Source of the DNA: Gavia stellata
Lineage: Eukaryota > Chordata > Aves > Gaviiformes > Gaviidae
Direction of reading: 5' to 3'
DNA length: 64,000 bases
NCBI RefSeq assembly: GCF_030936135.1
Contig: NC_082594.1
Coordinates: forward strand, 105,129,020 to 105,193,019
Shown: positions 23,601 to 37,095 of the stretch, one piece after another
Numbering within the stretch: position 1 is the stretch's first letter
How the letters are laid out: each line of letters begins with the position of its first letter
Program-made: the position numbers and the translations under genes
Notes under the pieces: generated by a model
The model's database searches: none
The model's input: the letters and a program-made list of their open reading frames with translations, nothing else
Told to the model about the DNA's origin: nothing

Positions 23601-26600
23601 TAGAAATCGGCTTTTCTCTAACAGCTGCGGCCCTTCCTTGCATAACCATAGTGCATTCACCTGAGTGTGGTGCAGGCCTGGAGCCTTGCCCAGCAGAGGG
23701 ATGTAAGGAAAAGAAGGGGCAGGAGGCATTTACTCACCACTCTCAGCTGGGAAGTTCAAAATCAAATGAGGGGTGCAAAACTCTCGTGTAGATTAACAGC
23801 ACAAAGCCAGTTACTGACTGATCACTTAGTTTTCCCATCTGTGGGCTATCAAACACTTCAGCTTACTCATTGACAAATTACTGAATTGAAGACCTGGGAA
23901 AACGCCTTTTAAAAATGAAGTGGCTTAACCTGCATTCAGACGCTTGCAGCCATGAATATTCTGGCAAATGGGTTTACAAGTGGGAACAGTCACTGCAGCA
24001 TTACAATTATATGCAGTTATAGAAGATATCCACAAAAATGATGTTTGAATTCATAAATATCATTAAAAAGTCAAAGAATTACACTTATCAAGCACATGAA
24101 GAGCAAAGAGTCCCTGAGGATACGCACCCAGCCTGGACCAAGCAGTGTATGCCTTGATCCTGCGTTCAAGTCTCTGTGGCCACAAAAGTTCACCCAAGTG
24201 GTATCAGTAGTGAGATCCAGCACAACTGATTGAATTCTCATTGCAGGAGAGTCACAAGAGACTGCTTATAAACTGTCCGAGGGAAAGCTGAATAATGAAC
24301 AGATCCAAGCAAATAGCATGCTGCTCTTAGGAAAATGAACCATTGCCTCCTAGCTAAGGTATCCTTGTGGCCAATGTTGCTTTCCATTGGCTCTGCAGAG
24401 AAAAAAAAAAGACAGAAGGAGCTGGCCATAGACGTTAATTAGTTAAATTACTCCATGTTATTTTTACAGTTCATTATGAATAGCTTTTATTATTTTACAG
24501 ACATCCGTGTTTTTAAAATAATATGAGGGCTCTTTCCTTTATCATGTTTTTGTAACCTTCCCCATTGTCTCCCCTATTGTAACTCCAGCAAAATTGTCAT
24601 TGATTTCAGTGCGAGTCTCAGTGAGATCCTCCACATTTGGCTTTTATTACTTAGGGTTTAATCTGTGCTCTTAGAAATGAATACGTTCATTTGCCCTTTA
24701 CGTAATTACCCTCACAGGTTGAAAGTTGCAAGTAATTTTGAACTTAAGTAAATGCATTTAACAGTATGATTACCAAGCTGTTAAATCTGAAATACTAGAA
24801 CCTGAAATTTTAGAACATATGCATGATTCATAGCCTTGTCTACACTAGAAGAAAGATACCTGTTATTTCATACCAATATGACGCCCAAAGATGCTGCAGG
24901 CTTCTGGTGTCATAACTCTGTGAAAAGTGTATTATCTGGCTGTTCAGTTGCAAAAATGCAACAAATTAATGCTGTATTCGATCATTTGCCATTGTATTGC
25001 TTCCTTCAGCAACAAAGAAGTGTCAGGGGTTTTTTTGGTTAGGTGTAGCCATGCATGCAAACTGATCAAGAAAAAAGGGTATCATGGAAATGTATAACAA
25101 GTATATGACCCACTCTGAACTACCAGTTTGGAAGTCTTTCTAGCATCCTGATGTGATCACACCTGAGCCATGTTTTCCAGTCCTACTCAAGAGTCCAATG
25201 CATAAGGGATGCACTCCCAGACTGAAGGAAGAGAAAAAAGGCCAGCTGCTAAATATAGCTGCCCCTGTCTCTTCTGCCAGCTGTACTCCAGTCCCAGAGT
25301 CCCGCCTGGCCTGCCATGACTGATATGGCAAAAGAAAGGTTCTCACTTCTAATTCTGATTCTGCAGGAACGCTGCAGCAGAACAAAGAAAGCAAATGTTA
25401 TGAATATAGTCGACTCTAACAAAATGATGATTCTGACCTTCTTTATAAAACTTCCTGTGATCCTAGAATGAAAATTGTGAAACACCCTACACAAAATGGC
25501 TAGAGTGCCACTAACGCTTCTGGCCTATGCTCTGTCCCCATCCTGTTCTTCGTTTTGAGATACTGAAAATCAACTCCTGCACACACACTAGCATCTGGTT
25601 CAATGCACAGTAAGGAAAGGGTTAGTTCTATTTCTGTTCAAACCCTTGACGGTAGCGCTTTGTCATATTTCTCAGTGCACTTGATCTGGCTCTGCCCATG
25701 CTAACCATGGAGCTGGGCATCCAGGGGAGCAAAAGGCTGCGATGCCTGACGTTACTAAATCAATCCAGTTCAAGGCTATTTGCCGCTTGGCTCAGTTAAG
25801 GTGCCACATTGTGTCTTAATTATCACTCCTTCACAACACACTGGTATAATATCTTTATAGCTTACACGAGCTGCTAACTGTTCTTAAAATTAGCTGTGTT
25901 TTAAAGGGCAATGCTTGCCTATGAGAAGAAATAGCCTGGAGATGATGCTGAAGTAGCCTTGCAAAGTAAAGGAAGCAAATATTTTACAATGTTTATGTTA
26001 TTTTAGTCACGAAGCATAAACATACAAGCAACAACACTGTACTGTCCCCAGTGTCCTGCTGCTTGCCCAGTTACAACAGCCACTCAGTAAGGCTGTGTGG
26101 GGTGTGTACAATGAAGCGATTTTTTAAAAAAGATAGATTATGATGTTTTTTAGGTTCATTAGGTGGCATACGACTTTGAGGTGTAGGAAAAAGTTAAACT
26201 GAAGAAGTGTCTGCAATGGAAGCAGTAGAATGATTCCCACAGGGTGCATTGCAATAAAGAAATGTCAGAATACTTTATTCCTGTCTGTCCTTATTCGGCT
26301 AAGCTAGTTGATTTAACAATTTATAGGTAAAGCTTGGAGGCCTGGTACAGCTTTATGCACTCATAATGTAGAAAAGACCATGAAGGGCACTCTTTCTGCC
26401 ATGGATATCACAAAGCCTTCCCAGACTCACTGAAAAAAGTCATTCTCAAAAGTTATGTTGATGGGGGTATTAAAAACATAATGCAAATAGGCTGAACACA
26501 GAGAAGCAAAATGAATGAGGCAGTATTTTTATTTTTTAACTAGTCAGTCCTAGATGGTCACGTTACAAACAACCCCAAGTTTGATCCTAGGATGGGCAGA

Positions 26601-26789
26601 CGCATGAGCTCTTCTCCCAAGGCATTAGCTGCAGATCACTTCCCTTTGAATGCACCCAGAGGCACATTTTGTAGGGACAAACTAGCAGGGCTCTGGCACT
26701 CTTCTTCTTTGATGGCTGGGTTCTACACTCTTTACTCATCCCAGTAGCCCCAGTGATGGATCAGGGCTTTAAACATTTTGCTTCAGCAA
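14646..26789. other. Gene desert, 12 kb
   Basis: AT-rich DNA with no recognised exon, RNA gene or mobile element. Minor points: a 164-codon minus frame at 15447-14953 combines a hydrophobic segment with a leucine-rich stretch but matches nothing known. A ten-base direct repeat, GAGTGCCTAT/GAGTGCCTAA, lies at 18341-18360. A stem (TTCCCTTT with AAAGGGAA, 3-base loop) sits near 21784-21802 beside a TATATATAGATATATTATAA stretch. No promoter-like CpG island is seen. Confidence 0.6.
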
Positions 26790-27190
26790 AAGGTTCATTG
26801 GGCACCTAAAAGACACATTAAATGACTAATGTATGCCCTTCTCTTCATGTCTTAAGGGTAGCAGTGCATAATGTTATCAAGGGCCTCCTTGAGTGTATCT
26901 TATTAGCGTGGGTTTGTAATATTAAGTATAGTTTTAACTTTGATGGACTTGCACCATTAACATTTAGTGGAATATTATAAGCACTTTATCAGATCATATA
27001 CAGGAGGGTGACAGGGCCTCTTTACACCCAGGTCGACATTTTTGACTCACTGTTCCCCATGCTTTTGTGTCGCTCACTGACCTTGCAAGCACAAGGCCTG
27101 TGAGTAATGCACAAGGTCCTCAACTGTGAACAACAAACGATGTGTCAACAGTTTCAGCAGGAGAGTGGCACTTTTTTTGGACAGTTTGTT
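26790..27190. other. Candidate conserved noncoding element
   Basis: A non-repetitive, stop-rich stretch of intermediate GC without homopolymer slippage, containing short motifs typical of developmental enhancers (GCATAATGTTATCAAGG, TTATTAGCG, TGACTCAC). It is flagged only by sequence texture. No gene is seen. Confidence 0.2.
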
Positions 27191-30100
27191 TCTTTCACTC
27201 CATAAAACATAAACTGTTCAGCTTGGCAGATTTGGATTTGCACTCACAAACAAAAGACAAGGGAGAAAAAAAGCTCAGGCGTGGTAGTAGGCAATGAGTT
27301 TGGGTTAAAAAGCAGGTGGGGGTTGCCGAGAAGGATTAGATTTCTTTCATTCTATGGGGTTTTTTATTCTTTAATGCAGAGCTCAAGGCAAGCAGGGGAT
27401 ATCAAAAGCTGTATTTTGTTTTCTTATAGTAAATTTTAACAATAAGAATCCAGAAAGTGCCACAGAGCAACATGTTGCTTCAGAAGTATCCTGTATTGGA
27501 AGTAGCAACTGAAAAGACGACTGAACCTGGCAGCTGGAGTTATGAGAAGGGAGCTGGGAGGATTAGTCCATTTCTAAGAGGAAGCACAAAACAATTTCAC
27601 CTTTTAACCTTCCTTCGCCGCCTTCTTCTTTCAGAGAAAAATAATGAAGAAAATAGGAAGAGGCAGAGAAAGGAGAATAACTTTTTTTTTTATTGCTCTT
27701 GGAACCAGATAGAAGAGTACATACTTTCTATGCTTTGCTATATTTGCTCCCTGGTTTTCAAGCAGAATGTACTACACACAATTTCTGTCATAATTCATGT
27801 GACAGGAATAAATGCACCTGTGACAAGCAATGAGAAGGCCTCTGCTGTACTGCCATTCCTTCCCAGATCCATGCTCAGTATTAGCTAGTCCTCCCTTTTC
27901 ACCAAGGCCTTTATGTTCCTTAATTCATGTGACTGCATGAAATGTATGGCTTTATTTTTTTCTTAATTTTATAAACAAGAGCTTTTTTCAGAGTGATATT
28001 TGATGCCTGGGTAGTGGAAACAGAAAACCAGAAGGTGAATATAAATAATGCTATATTTATTTTATTTTTAGACTCTTACGTTCTTGTGGAGGTATGTTTA
28101 TGATGCCTGAATAATTGGGTAGGCAAAAGCAAGAAAACTCCACAGATTTTGAATTCTAGTCTATTGCCTCTAGCCTGACTTCCCAAGTACTGTCTACTTT
28201 CCAGGTACAATCTGTATGACAAAAGATTGCAGGACTGAATCATGACCTGACATGTGTGGTATGACCTGTTAATTTCAAACAGAAATGTATGCAGGGGAGT
28301 TGTGGAGGGAGCAGGATTCTTTGGGAGGCTTTTTCTCTGTCAGTCCTATATAAGGTAGTAATTAAAAGCCAGGCTGAACAACGTGGACTCTCCAGGCATG
28401 AGCCATCCCCTCCACTCTCATGGCTGACACCAAAGGAGGTGCCAGCCTTCATTTTCTGGTTATTGACCTCCTGAGAAGTGGCTAATGCTGACCCATATGA
28501 ATCCTAGTGCCCCATCCAGACACTGAGTCTGCTCTAGTGAATACTGCACCCCCCACTTCTGGCCTCTTCAACAAGTTCTTCCTTTCTCCTCTCCTCCCCA
28601 GCCCTTCCTCAGTTTTAGTCTCAAGCTCCTTCCGTACCAGTCTTTCCCTTCCCTCAGTTCTAACCTAGTTCTTTGTGGGTTGTTAGCCAGGTGAGTGTTG
28701 CTGGGACCAGGGTGGGGATTGCTGAGAGCACCAGGCAAACACTCGTGTAGCCTCCAAGTTGCAGTGGGGATTTTTGTGTAGCCCTTGAAGGAACTATGCT
28801 AGGACATAATCCACAGCAGACGGAATGAACAGAGATTAACAGCTGCTAGATGCTCTGATGAGCAATATGAACTGAAGTTTCCAAATACACATAATTTGGC
28901 CAAATTTGAATAAGACTTTTCAGGGGACAACCCACAATGTAAGAATCCTTCTCGCCACATTTGAACTTGTAGCTCCAAAAATACTAGAACTGTCACGTGC
29001 AGTATTCTACAGGAAATTTTCAGTATAAGACAGGCAACATGTTTGTTCTTAATCTCATTAGAAATAACTGAGTGATTCTAAATGGCCAGGTGTAGGGGAC
29101 AGGTAGACAGCACAGCATGTTTCAGCCCAGGAGGTTTAAATGTGCCAATATGCCAATACTGTGATGCAATATTACCTTATACTTTAAAATCTACATACCT
29201 CCAACACCTGGACTACTGAATTCAAGTTCTTTACTTAATAACAAACTTTATCTACAGAGCCCTTCTGCAGATAAGAAGTATTAATGTTTAGGAAGCTGAT
29301 CCACTCCCTTGGTGTTCTCTGGGGTGGGATCCATCTGTTCGACTGTCTAGGAGTTAGGCATTGAATCTCAGTTAGTCAAGGGAGTAACATGGAGACAGGC
29401 ATCCTCTGGCAGTACGTTATATCTCCACAGCCAGCATCTCAGTCACATGGAGTAAATCATCCTTAAGCGCTGCCTGTCTCTATCAACTGACCACAGTAGG
29501 CATGTAGGCAGTGGGTACAGTTAGACATCTAATGTGTATGTATCTGAAGTGAGGTGAGATAAATCCTGGCAGAGGAAGCTTTCTATTAACAAATCGGAGT
29601 TGGAACTGGCACTGTATAATACATTCTGGCTTTTCATCTAAGCTTATAACACTTTGAATCTCAGTCTCGTAACTAACCGCATTAAAACCCAAAGCAGATT
29701 TTAAGAGGAGAGTGGGGGAGGCAGCTTTTCTGTAGCAGAAGCCTGATACCATCTTGTGTGATGATAAACCCAAGCCAAGATCTGTATCAGTCCTGATGGT
29801 TTGGCAGGGGAAAGTGTGGAGAGGACAGAGAGGCCTGTTTTTCACTCTTCCACTAAACAGGCTAGTGTGGCTGAACCAACAGGAGATGGTTACAGCTTTC
29901 TCCTGGTATAGGGCCAAAGCAAATTACCTTTCCTCAAGCAAGTGAGAAAGCAAGAAAAGAAGTTTAGGATTAGCTCCAAGAAGATAGTCACCACCCTTCC
30001 CACACAATTGTCACTGTAGAAAAAGTGCTGGTCTGTAGGACTCCAGGGTTCAGGCATGATCAGGATGCTAAGATGAAAAAGAGCCAGTAGGTTGGCACAT

Positions 30101-33100
30101 ATTCTGGGTGAACGATAATGTCCTAGTTCTCAAAAGAGTAGTTTTTGTATTTTGGATTTTGATCTATTTCTGAAGTTCAAGGCATTATGAAAGAACATTA
30201 ATTGAGTCCAGAATACTTAATCTCTGCAGGAGGATATATGAGTCATGTTTATTTCCAGCTAAGAGAAGCTCAGTCTCACTATGACCAAAGATCAAGTGGT
30301 CTCAAATGTAGTGCAGGGAATATCATCTTATTCCAAGCTTTTTGGACAGTTTAGATTAAAATTGTTTTAATATGTAATATTTTTTGAGTATTTGAACACT
30401 CCCAAAGACTATGAGGTGTATTCATGCCTTCTAGCTTTCTTTATTCAAATTTCAAAAGAGATTGAACTGTAAGCATAATGGATCTATCAAGGTTTGTGTT
30501 GGACCCTTCAGAAAATTCAGCCCCACATTTATGCCTTGTATTGTAATGAGCAGTGACTCAGCTAACATTTAGCAGAAAAATTCTTTCCTTTAGATTTATT
30601 ATAATTTAGAATTACAGGCCATCAGCCATTGACTGCTTATGTGCGACAGGCTGAATGTCTTGCTGATGTTCAGTGGCAGACAGTATCTTCAAACAGTAAA
30701 ACATGATGACATCAACATTACTGTGATACAGTTGACTGAGCTGAGCACTTAAGCATTGCAAGCTAGAATCAAGGGCACACAGTTTTCACTAGGGCAGGGT
30801 CAATTATCACTAATAATCTTTCCTAGAGGTTTAATAAACTGTTTCATAGGGATCCTAGGGTTTGGGTCAGAAAAAGCCAGCATTACCATCCTGAGATTTT
30901 ATTTTTTTTTAAGGTGAGAAGCTAAGTGCTTTGGGTATATTCTCTACTGTGCCTTGTATATAGGTGGCTATAAAGCCAGTATAAATTATGCCCTTACTGC
31001 AGTAATGATATTAAGTAAGGTAGAGGGAATGACTGGAGTATGGGAGATGTACACTATCCTCCACTGCCCCTGGGGGGGTAATCTCTAAAGGAGTATAATA
31101 TTGGCCATGTTCTGGGAGTACAACAGAGAGGAAGTTCCTCACAGCTCTAACGATTTTTCTCCTGTTCTCTTGAGGATCTCTGAGGAATATGTTGAAAAGT
31201 AGAGGGCTGTTGTCCTTCCCGAGAATCTCCCCTGCATTCAAGCAGATCATTCTTGCCTAAGAAGGAAAGAAATAGTAGTCGGTAGTAGTTAGCTCCTTTC
31301 CTCTGGGTGTGCGTCACTGCCTGGGTATGGGTAGGTTATATTTTTTCTGGTGTTTTTTTAATATACATGCCAAGTTCTTCTAAATTCCCAAATTCTGCTT
31401 TACTTTATTTTACCAGACTGGTTCATCTTTTCTCTGCTGCATTAGTGCAGACAATGTCTGAATGGATTCTTTTGAATTTTGAACATCATTACATTTAAAG
31501 TATATGCACTTAACACTTTCTTTTGTCATTTATTTTACCATTTTGCAAGAAAATACACAATTTTGAAGGCAAGTTGTGTGACTCTCCCTGCAGTTTTCAA
31601 TGGAAGAGAAGATTTACAACATCCTACATTCACAGCATTAATCAAGTAATATTGACAGGTAGTTTTCAGGTTCTGGAAGCAGGCAACTGTGGTAGCATAG
31701 AGGTCCAAGTGTTTCAGTTTGGTTGCTTCTTGTTTAAAAATACCTAGTGTGTCTCAACGTTATGCTGCAACTTGTTGTACAGACACTTCCTTTGACATCT
31801 GAACTCCTTGCTAGACTTCTGTATCTCAAAATCAGATATGTTTCCTTATAGCTTTTAGAATTTATTTTTAATCTATAAAATCAAGAAAAGGTTGCCATCT
31901 TAATACAAGATATAGGATGTATTAACAAAGCAGTCAATAGCATGCTTTGTTATACAAGTTGGAATAGTTTTGGTTGTTTGGTGGGTTTTTTGCTTCTCAG
32001 TTGAATTTTGGAAGTTGTGAGGTAAGAAACTATTTTTTCTAGGTTGGCTTTAAAAGAAGAATTACAGGGAAAAAGAGTGTTAAAAATAATTAGTCTCGAA
32101 CTATATGTCTTACATGGAATTCCTGGAGTTTCAGAACTGAAGCTGAGAGCAGCGAGTCCAGACAAGACAATTTAATATAATTAATTCAAACTATCATTAT
32201 TTTCTCTCTAGATTACCGCTCTATACTTCAGCAGATTAATAGGAAATATAGAAGTGAAATTAATCTCAAATTATTAAAAATGGATTATGAAATTTTATAT
32301 CCAGTAAACTGTAAGGTTTCATTTTAATCTGACTTGCATTTTGCTGAAAGCCTGGAATCTTTTGCAATTTGCTAGATGTCAAGGGATTTGGGACAATAAG
32401 TATGCAAGTAATCTTTTGGACTCTTCATCTCCCTTCTTACGACAATTAATAAATTTATTATATTTTGATTTATATTCCATTAGGTAATTCAATCATCCAA
32501 ATGTATAGTGACTCTTTTCTTGTTTTCAACCAGTTAAGGAGCATTAATCAAAACCATTCAGAATATCTTAACCTGCAGCAGCAACAAGCGCTATATTCAT
32601 AACGAGTCAGTGGACATCATCAGATTTCCCCATGACAGCACATGTATGGGTGTTTTGGCAGGACTGAGGTTTGCATGGTTCTAAATCTGTGAAATATGCC
32701 GTTCTAGGTATGGAAAAAATTTGTAACAGATTCTGAACTCTCAATCCAACACATGCAAAAATAATAGCACAGGAAAGAACATAAGCTTCCCTTCTTTCCT
32801 ACCGAAATTTCTTTAGCCCCAGTGTTGTGGAGGATGTTTTTGAGACACTGATTACTCTTCCTACCTCATTTGGCAGGCTGCCAACGCAGACTTACATTAC
32901 TCTAGTATGGATAGAAAGCCAGAACAGGTGACTTTTGTACAAAACACCCATCAGGACCTAATGTGGGGTGATGTTCCCTTTCAGATTGCTTTTTGCTCCA
33001 AATTTTGAAAGAGTGCTGAACAAACAATTCCATTATAGAGAGTGTGTGGAGAAAACAAGGTTGGAAGTCACAGACTCTGGGTTCTGTTTCTCGATCTGTT

Positions 33101-35719
33101 ACTGATTTTGCTTATTATCTCAGTAATGTAATACTTGGTGCTTACATTTTCTGCATACTTACTTGAGATATTAAAGCATAACTCAGAAAGGTAGTATAAG
33201 GTTAGAGCACTTTTGAGATCCCTGCCCAGAAGGTGCTGAAAAACTTGTAGCTATTATTAAGGCCCACCGGCCTATTCCTGCTTCACTACCTAAGTGCTAT
33301 GAAATTCCCATCTGTTCTTTTGTGGTCTAACAATCTGTTGTTAAGGTGGAGATCCATAATAATGCTTTTGAATCTGTAGGGATGTATTTACCATTGTGTA
33401 GTTGCTGTTTCAGTCTCTGAGTAATTAACAAGGAAAAGGAGGAAAAGAATCTACACTATTTTCTACCTGTGGTCCATACACTACCGTCCATGTGCCCAGA
33501 TTCAAAGGCAAACAAGCCTCGCTGGCCTCCTAGGGAGGAGTTATTTGGATCCAAAATACCAGGCTAGTGCTTGGTTTCCACCAGTGCAGCCCATCAGGCA
33601 GCTTCTGTCATGTGCATTTCAGTATCTTCTCCTTGTCTATGTCTCCTGCGAAAACTTCTTTCAGAATTATTGTGTGCCACTACCTCACGACCTCTGATGT
33701 CTATGCAAAGCCTCCCAGTGACAAGAGCTGTATAAAAGACAAGCTAACACAGCAACTTCTGATGCTCGCTTGCAATACGCATAATAAAAGCTAGTTAACT
33801 TCATTTAAGGCTGAAAAAAATTTAAAGATCTTAAAAGGATTCAAAAAATCATAATTCAATACTGCAATTCAATATTATGGTGGCACTTAGGATAAAATAT
33901 GTTCTGCATGTTGGTCATTTGCAATACATCAATGGCTCCTGGTGCCATGCACTAGCTTGCTGGTTGAAAATTCTGTCTGAATAAAGACCATCGTTATATA
34001 CAGAAGTTTAAATGAAGAAATGGGTTTACACGTTTGTCCACAAAGTTTCTGATGAGATTGTTGTGAGGTTTCTTTTGTTTTTCTCTTTTGCTCATGAGGC
34101 AGACTGCCTGTCCTTATCCCAACTGCCTCCAAGCCAGCTTGTGCCTCCACCTCCCTGTTCAAACATAACAATTTCTTCCCACTGACAGTTTAACACCAGC
34201 TTCCCTTTCATACCTGAATAGCCCTCCATGCTTGTGTTTTTTCTCTCTTTTCCTACAGATCTTCTTCCATCCTTGGCCATCCGTGTTGATGTTCTTCATA
34301 ACAGCCTTTTGCAGGCATAATAGAGTCTGATTCCTTATTATAGCTATAGGAATTTAGTTAATGGCTTCATATTTTTTTCCTTTAATCAGTGAGGAATTGA
34401 TTCCTTGTTCCCTGAAACACAGTATATTAGAAAGAGAATAAGAAACTTAGTAATACGTGGAGTGGAAAAGTTGCTATCTATTTCCCCCCTGGAACCACCC
34501 TGAAAGATGCAGGGGGTGATGATGACTGGCAATATGTGGGTGTTTCCTGTCTATAGGGCACCATGCTGAGCTCTCAAAATAATAGGGCAGCATATGTGTT
34601 TGTAGTGTGGAAGCTCTGTTAGGCATTTCCCTCTCCAAAGTAGCATGTTCCATGCCAAGCACACAATGAGTAAACAAACAAAGCATGAGTGTAACTCTGC
34701 ACTAAAATCATGCGATGTTCTCTGAAGCGGATTTCCCTGTGTTATAGGAATGACCTGTATGGAGAAATGTAGTGCAGTGTAGCAAATGTTCCCTTTCTGT
34801 TTACATGTTTAGGCTTTGCTTAATGATATTCTTGATTATAACATCTGTGGTTGCTTCTGTCACTCAGACATCTATGCTCCACTGTGTTTTCCATCCAGCC
34901 GAAGTTACACATCATTGACCGCAAGTTTGCTAGTAGGTCTTTTACTACATGGATGCTTGTCACTTCATTAACAAACCCATTGCAGTATCAGCTTCCAGAC
35001 AATATTCTGCCCATGCAAAGACTTCACTTTAAACCGTTATACACTTATTTGATTCATGGAAAGATTAATACCTAAAGTTAGAAATTGCTGAGCTATTGAA
35101 ACGTGCCCTATGAAAATCTTTTCCTTCTCTCCAAGGAACTATAAATCTGCGGGGAAGGAAGAAGTTATTCCAAACAGGGTTTAGCCCTTATGAAGTTTAA
35201 TATTCTAATAGGAGGTTGCTGTCTGTATAATCACAACTGCTCTGCAGGAGATTTTCCTTTCTTTATGTGTCTCTGCCTTCTGTCAAAGAATTTTATTGAG
35301 GAATACTTTTTATTGTTGGTTTCGGCTGGGGGAAACGGGATCCCTCTCGCGTTGCTCTGCAACAGCGATTCCAGTCCCTGCTCTGCTGTCACCACAGGCG
35401 CACCTGAGCCTGCACATCCCAGTGATGAGACACAAACTTCTGTTTACATGTGTCATAGCTGAGCAGTTAGATTTCTCCTAACATATGCAGTGTTTGCATG
35501 ATCTATCCAGAGTAAGCACGCTGATGAAGACATCAAAAACCAGCCTAGTTGGAATTTTCCTAGGCAGTTTGAAGTAAGACTTAGAGAGACTATTTTTTCC
35601 ATATTTATGGTTTCAACAGTCCGGTGGCAATGAAAAATTTTTGCAAATCCTCCTTAACTTTGACATCTGAGACTCTGACCAAAAATTGCTTTTCATATAG
35701 AACTTCTATTCATAAAGTC
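27191..35719. other. Gene desert, 8.5 kb
   Basis: AT-rich with no recognised gene or mobile element. The longest frames (27457-27888 plus, 29917-29483 minus, about 144 codons each) show no domain. A very faint MIR-like stretch at about 33062-33160 was too weak to call. Confidence 0.55.
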
Positions 35720-36140
35720 GACCCTGGGCCTACATGGTCAGGGCTCTGCCTGAGTCGTTGGCTCTCTGGGGAACAGGGAACTCGGAATGGCGGGGCTTTC
35801 CCTGGGGTGGCAGGGCCCATCCCACTGCCCCAGCCAGGACCAGGGCAGCCGGGGGGCAGGGGGCAGCCCCAGCCCCGGGCATCAGGCACCTCCCTGGGGA
35901 TGGGCCGAGGCTGGGCCAAGGCACGGGCCTGCGGGTGGGCCCGGCCTGGGGACCCATGGCCGAGCAGGGCAGGGTTGTGGGGAGCTGTCGACCGGCCCCG
36001 CTGCAGCATCGCTGGGGCAGGGGCTGACGGCTGCGGGGGGCTGACACGGGGTCCTGGGCCATGGGCAGGTGGCGGAGCCTCAGCGGGGCTGGGCAGGGAC
36101 AGTCAGGCCTGCTAGCGCCCTCAGGGCCTGAAGATGGTGA
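35720..36140. other. Second isolated GC/CpG-rich patch
   Basis: About 420 bases of high GC with moderate CpG retention (roughly two dozen CpGs by eye), abruptly bounded by AT-rich DNA. It is dominated by GGGCAGGG, CCCCAGCC and similar purine/pyrimidine-skewed blocks. Open frames of 85-163 codons exist in most frames on both strands, which argues for composition rather than coding. No TATA box, recognised repeat or gene is seen. It may be a small orphan CpG island or an old GC-rich insertion. Confidence 0.4.
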
Positions 36141-36984
36141 CCACCAACATGGCTCATCCAGTACCTCTCCTGGATTTGAGTTGGAGTGGTTTTAAATGAC
36201 AGAATTGTGAGTGGGATGGTGAATGGCTTCTACCTGCAGCAGGCAAGACTTTGAATCATTAGGTAAACTAGTCCAAAAGACTGTTGTAACCAACCTGTAT
36301 TCAATGAACAGATATGATCACAGCAATCCCAGTTGCTCCTAAACTTTCATCAGAAGGAGCAATCTCTTTCTAATCATTGCAGTATGACTCAGTTTTCTGC
36401 ATTTCATGTCCTTTGGAATCGTTTCGAAGAGATTTTACTCCCACTAAAAATAGAATTACGGGGCTTTTCTCAGTGTTGTTATTCTCACGATTCTCCTTTT
36501 AACACATGCTGATACTGTATTTGATATGACAACAGCTTTGTGATAAAAGAACTTAATATTATCCCTAAAATTGCATTTCTTCAGCAGTGTATCGCACAGC
36601 TCAGGGACCACGCTAAAGCTGTAGCGGGCAGATCTCTCAGCTGGAGGAAATTGTCACAGCTCCTCTGACTAGCAATTAACTCAAACTGAAAACTCGATTC
36701 TCAAGTTTCAGAAAAAATGAGAAAAAAAGTCCATCAGCTCTCTTCCTCTGTAGAAACGCTAATGCCCTGTTCGTCTCTGCTGGTACTGACTTACGGTCTT
36801 TTATGAATGGGCTGCCTATCCATCTTACTATTAAAGAAAGGTGTTGAAAGGCTTTCAGACCTATTTGGAGGTGTTACAAATAAGATACCTTCGATGGGTT
36901 TTCTTAATTTGGTTGTTGGTACTACAACTGGAGCGCTCTCTGTTTAGCACTCTGCCAACAAGAGAGAAGCAATATTTTTATCTT
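36141..36984. other. Intergenic, nothing seen
   Basis: Ordinary AT-rich DNA between the GC-rich patch and the MIR-like relic. No gene, repeat or regulatory pattern could be supported. Confidence 0.6.
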
Positions 36985-37095
36985 GCACAGCTGGGAAACC
37001 AAGGCACAGGAAGATTCAGTGAGGTCCCCAAAGCCTCCAGAGCTGGGGAAACCCAGATGATAGAAAATCCAAATCTGCATCCAAGACTAGTGTTT
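36985..37095 (+). repeat. MIR-like CORE-SINE relic
   Basis: The order GGGAAACCAAGGCACAGG, then AGTGAGGTCCCC, then CAGAGCTGGG-AAACCCAG resembles the MIR family stretch 'GAAACTGAGGCACAG ... CAGAGCTGGGATTCGAACCCAG'. Old MIR-type SINEs are known across amniotes, including birds, as rare decayed copies. It lies inside a chance 125-codon open frame (36841-37218). The match is imperfect and the edges are guesses. Confidence 0.35.

Noticed and set aside
33062..33160. Faint MIR-like stretch (GACTCTGGGTTCTGTTTC, then TGTTACTGATTTTGC)
   Set aside because: Too few matching blocks to separate from chance.
35624..36115. 163-codon plus-strand frame
   Set aside because: Lies in the GC-rich patch where several frames on both strands are open.
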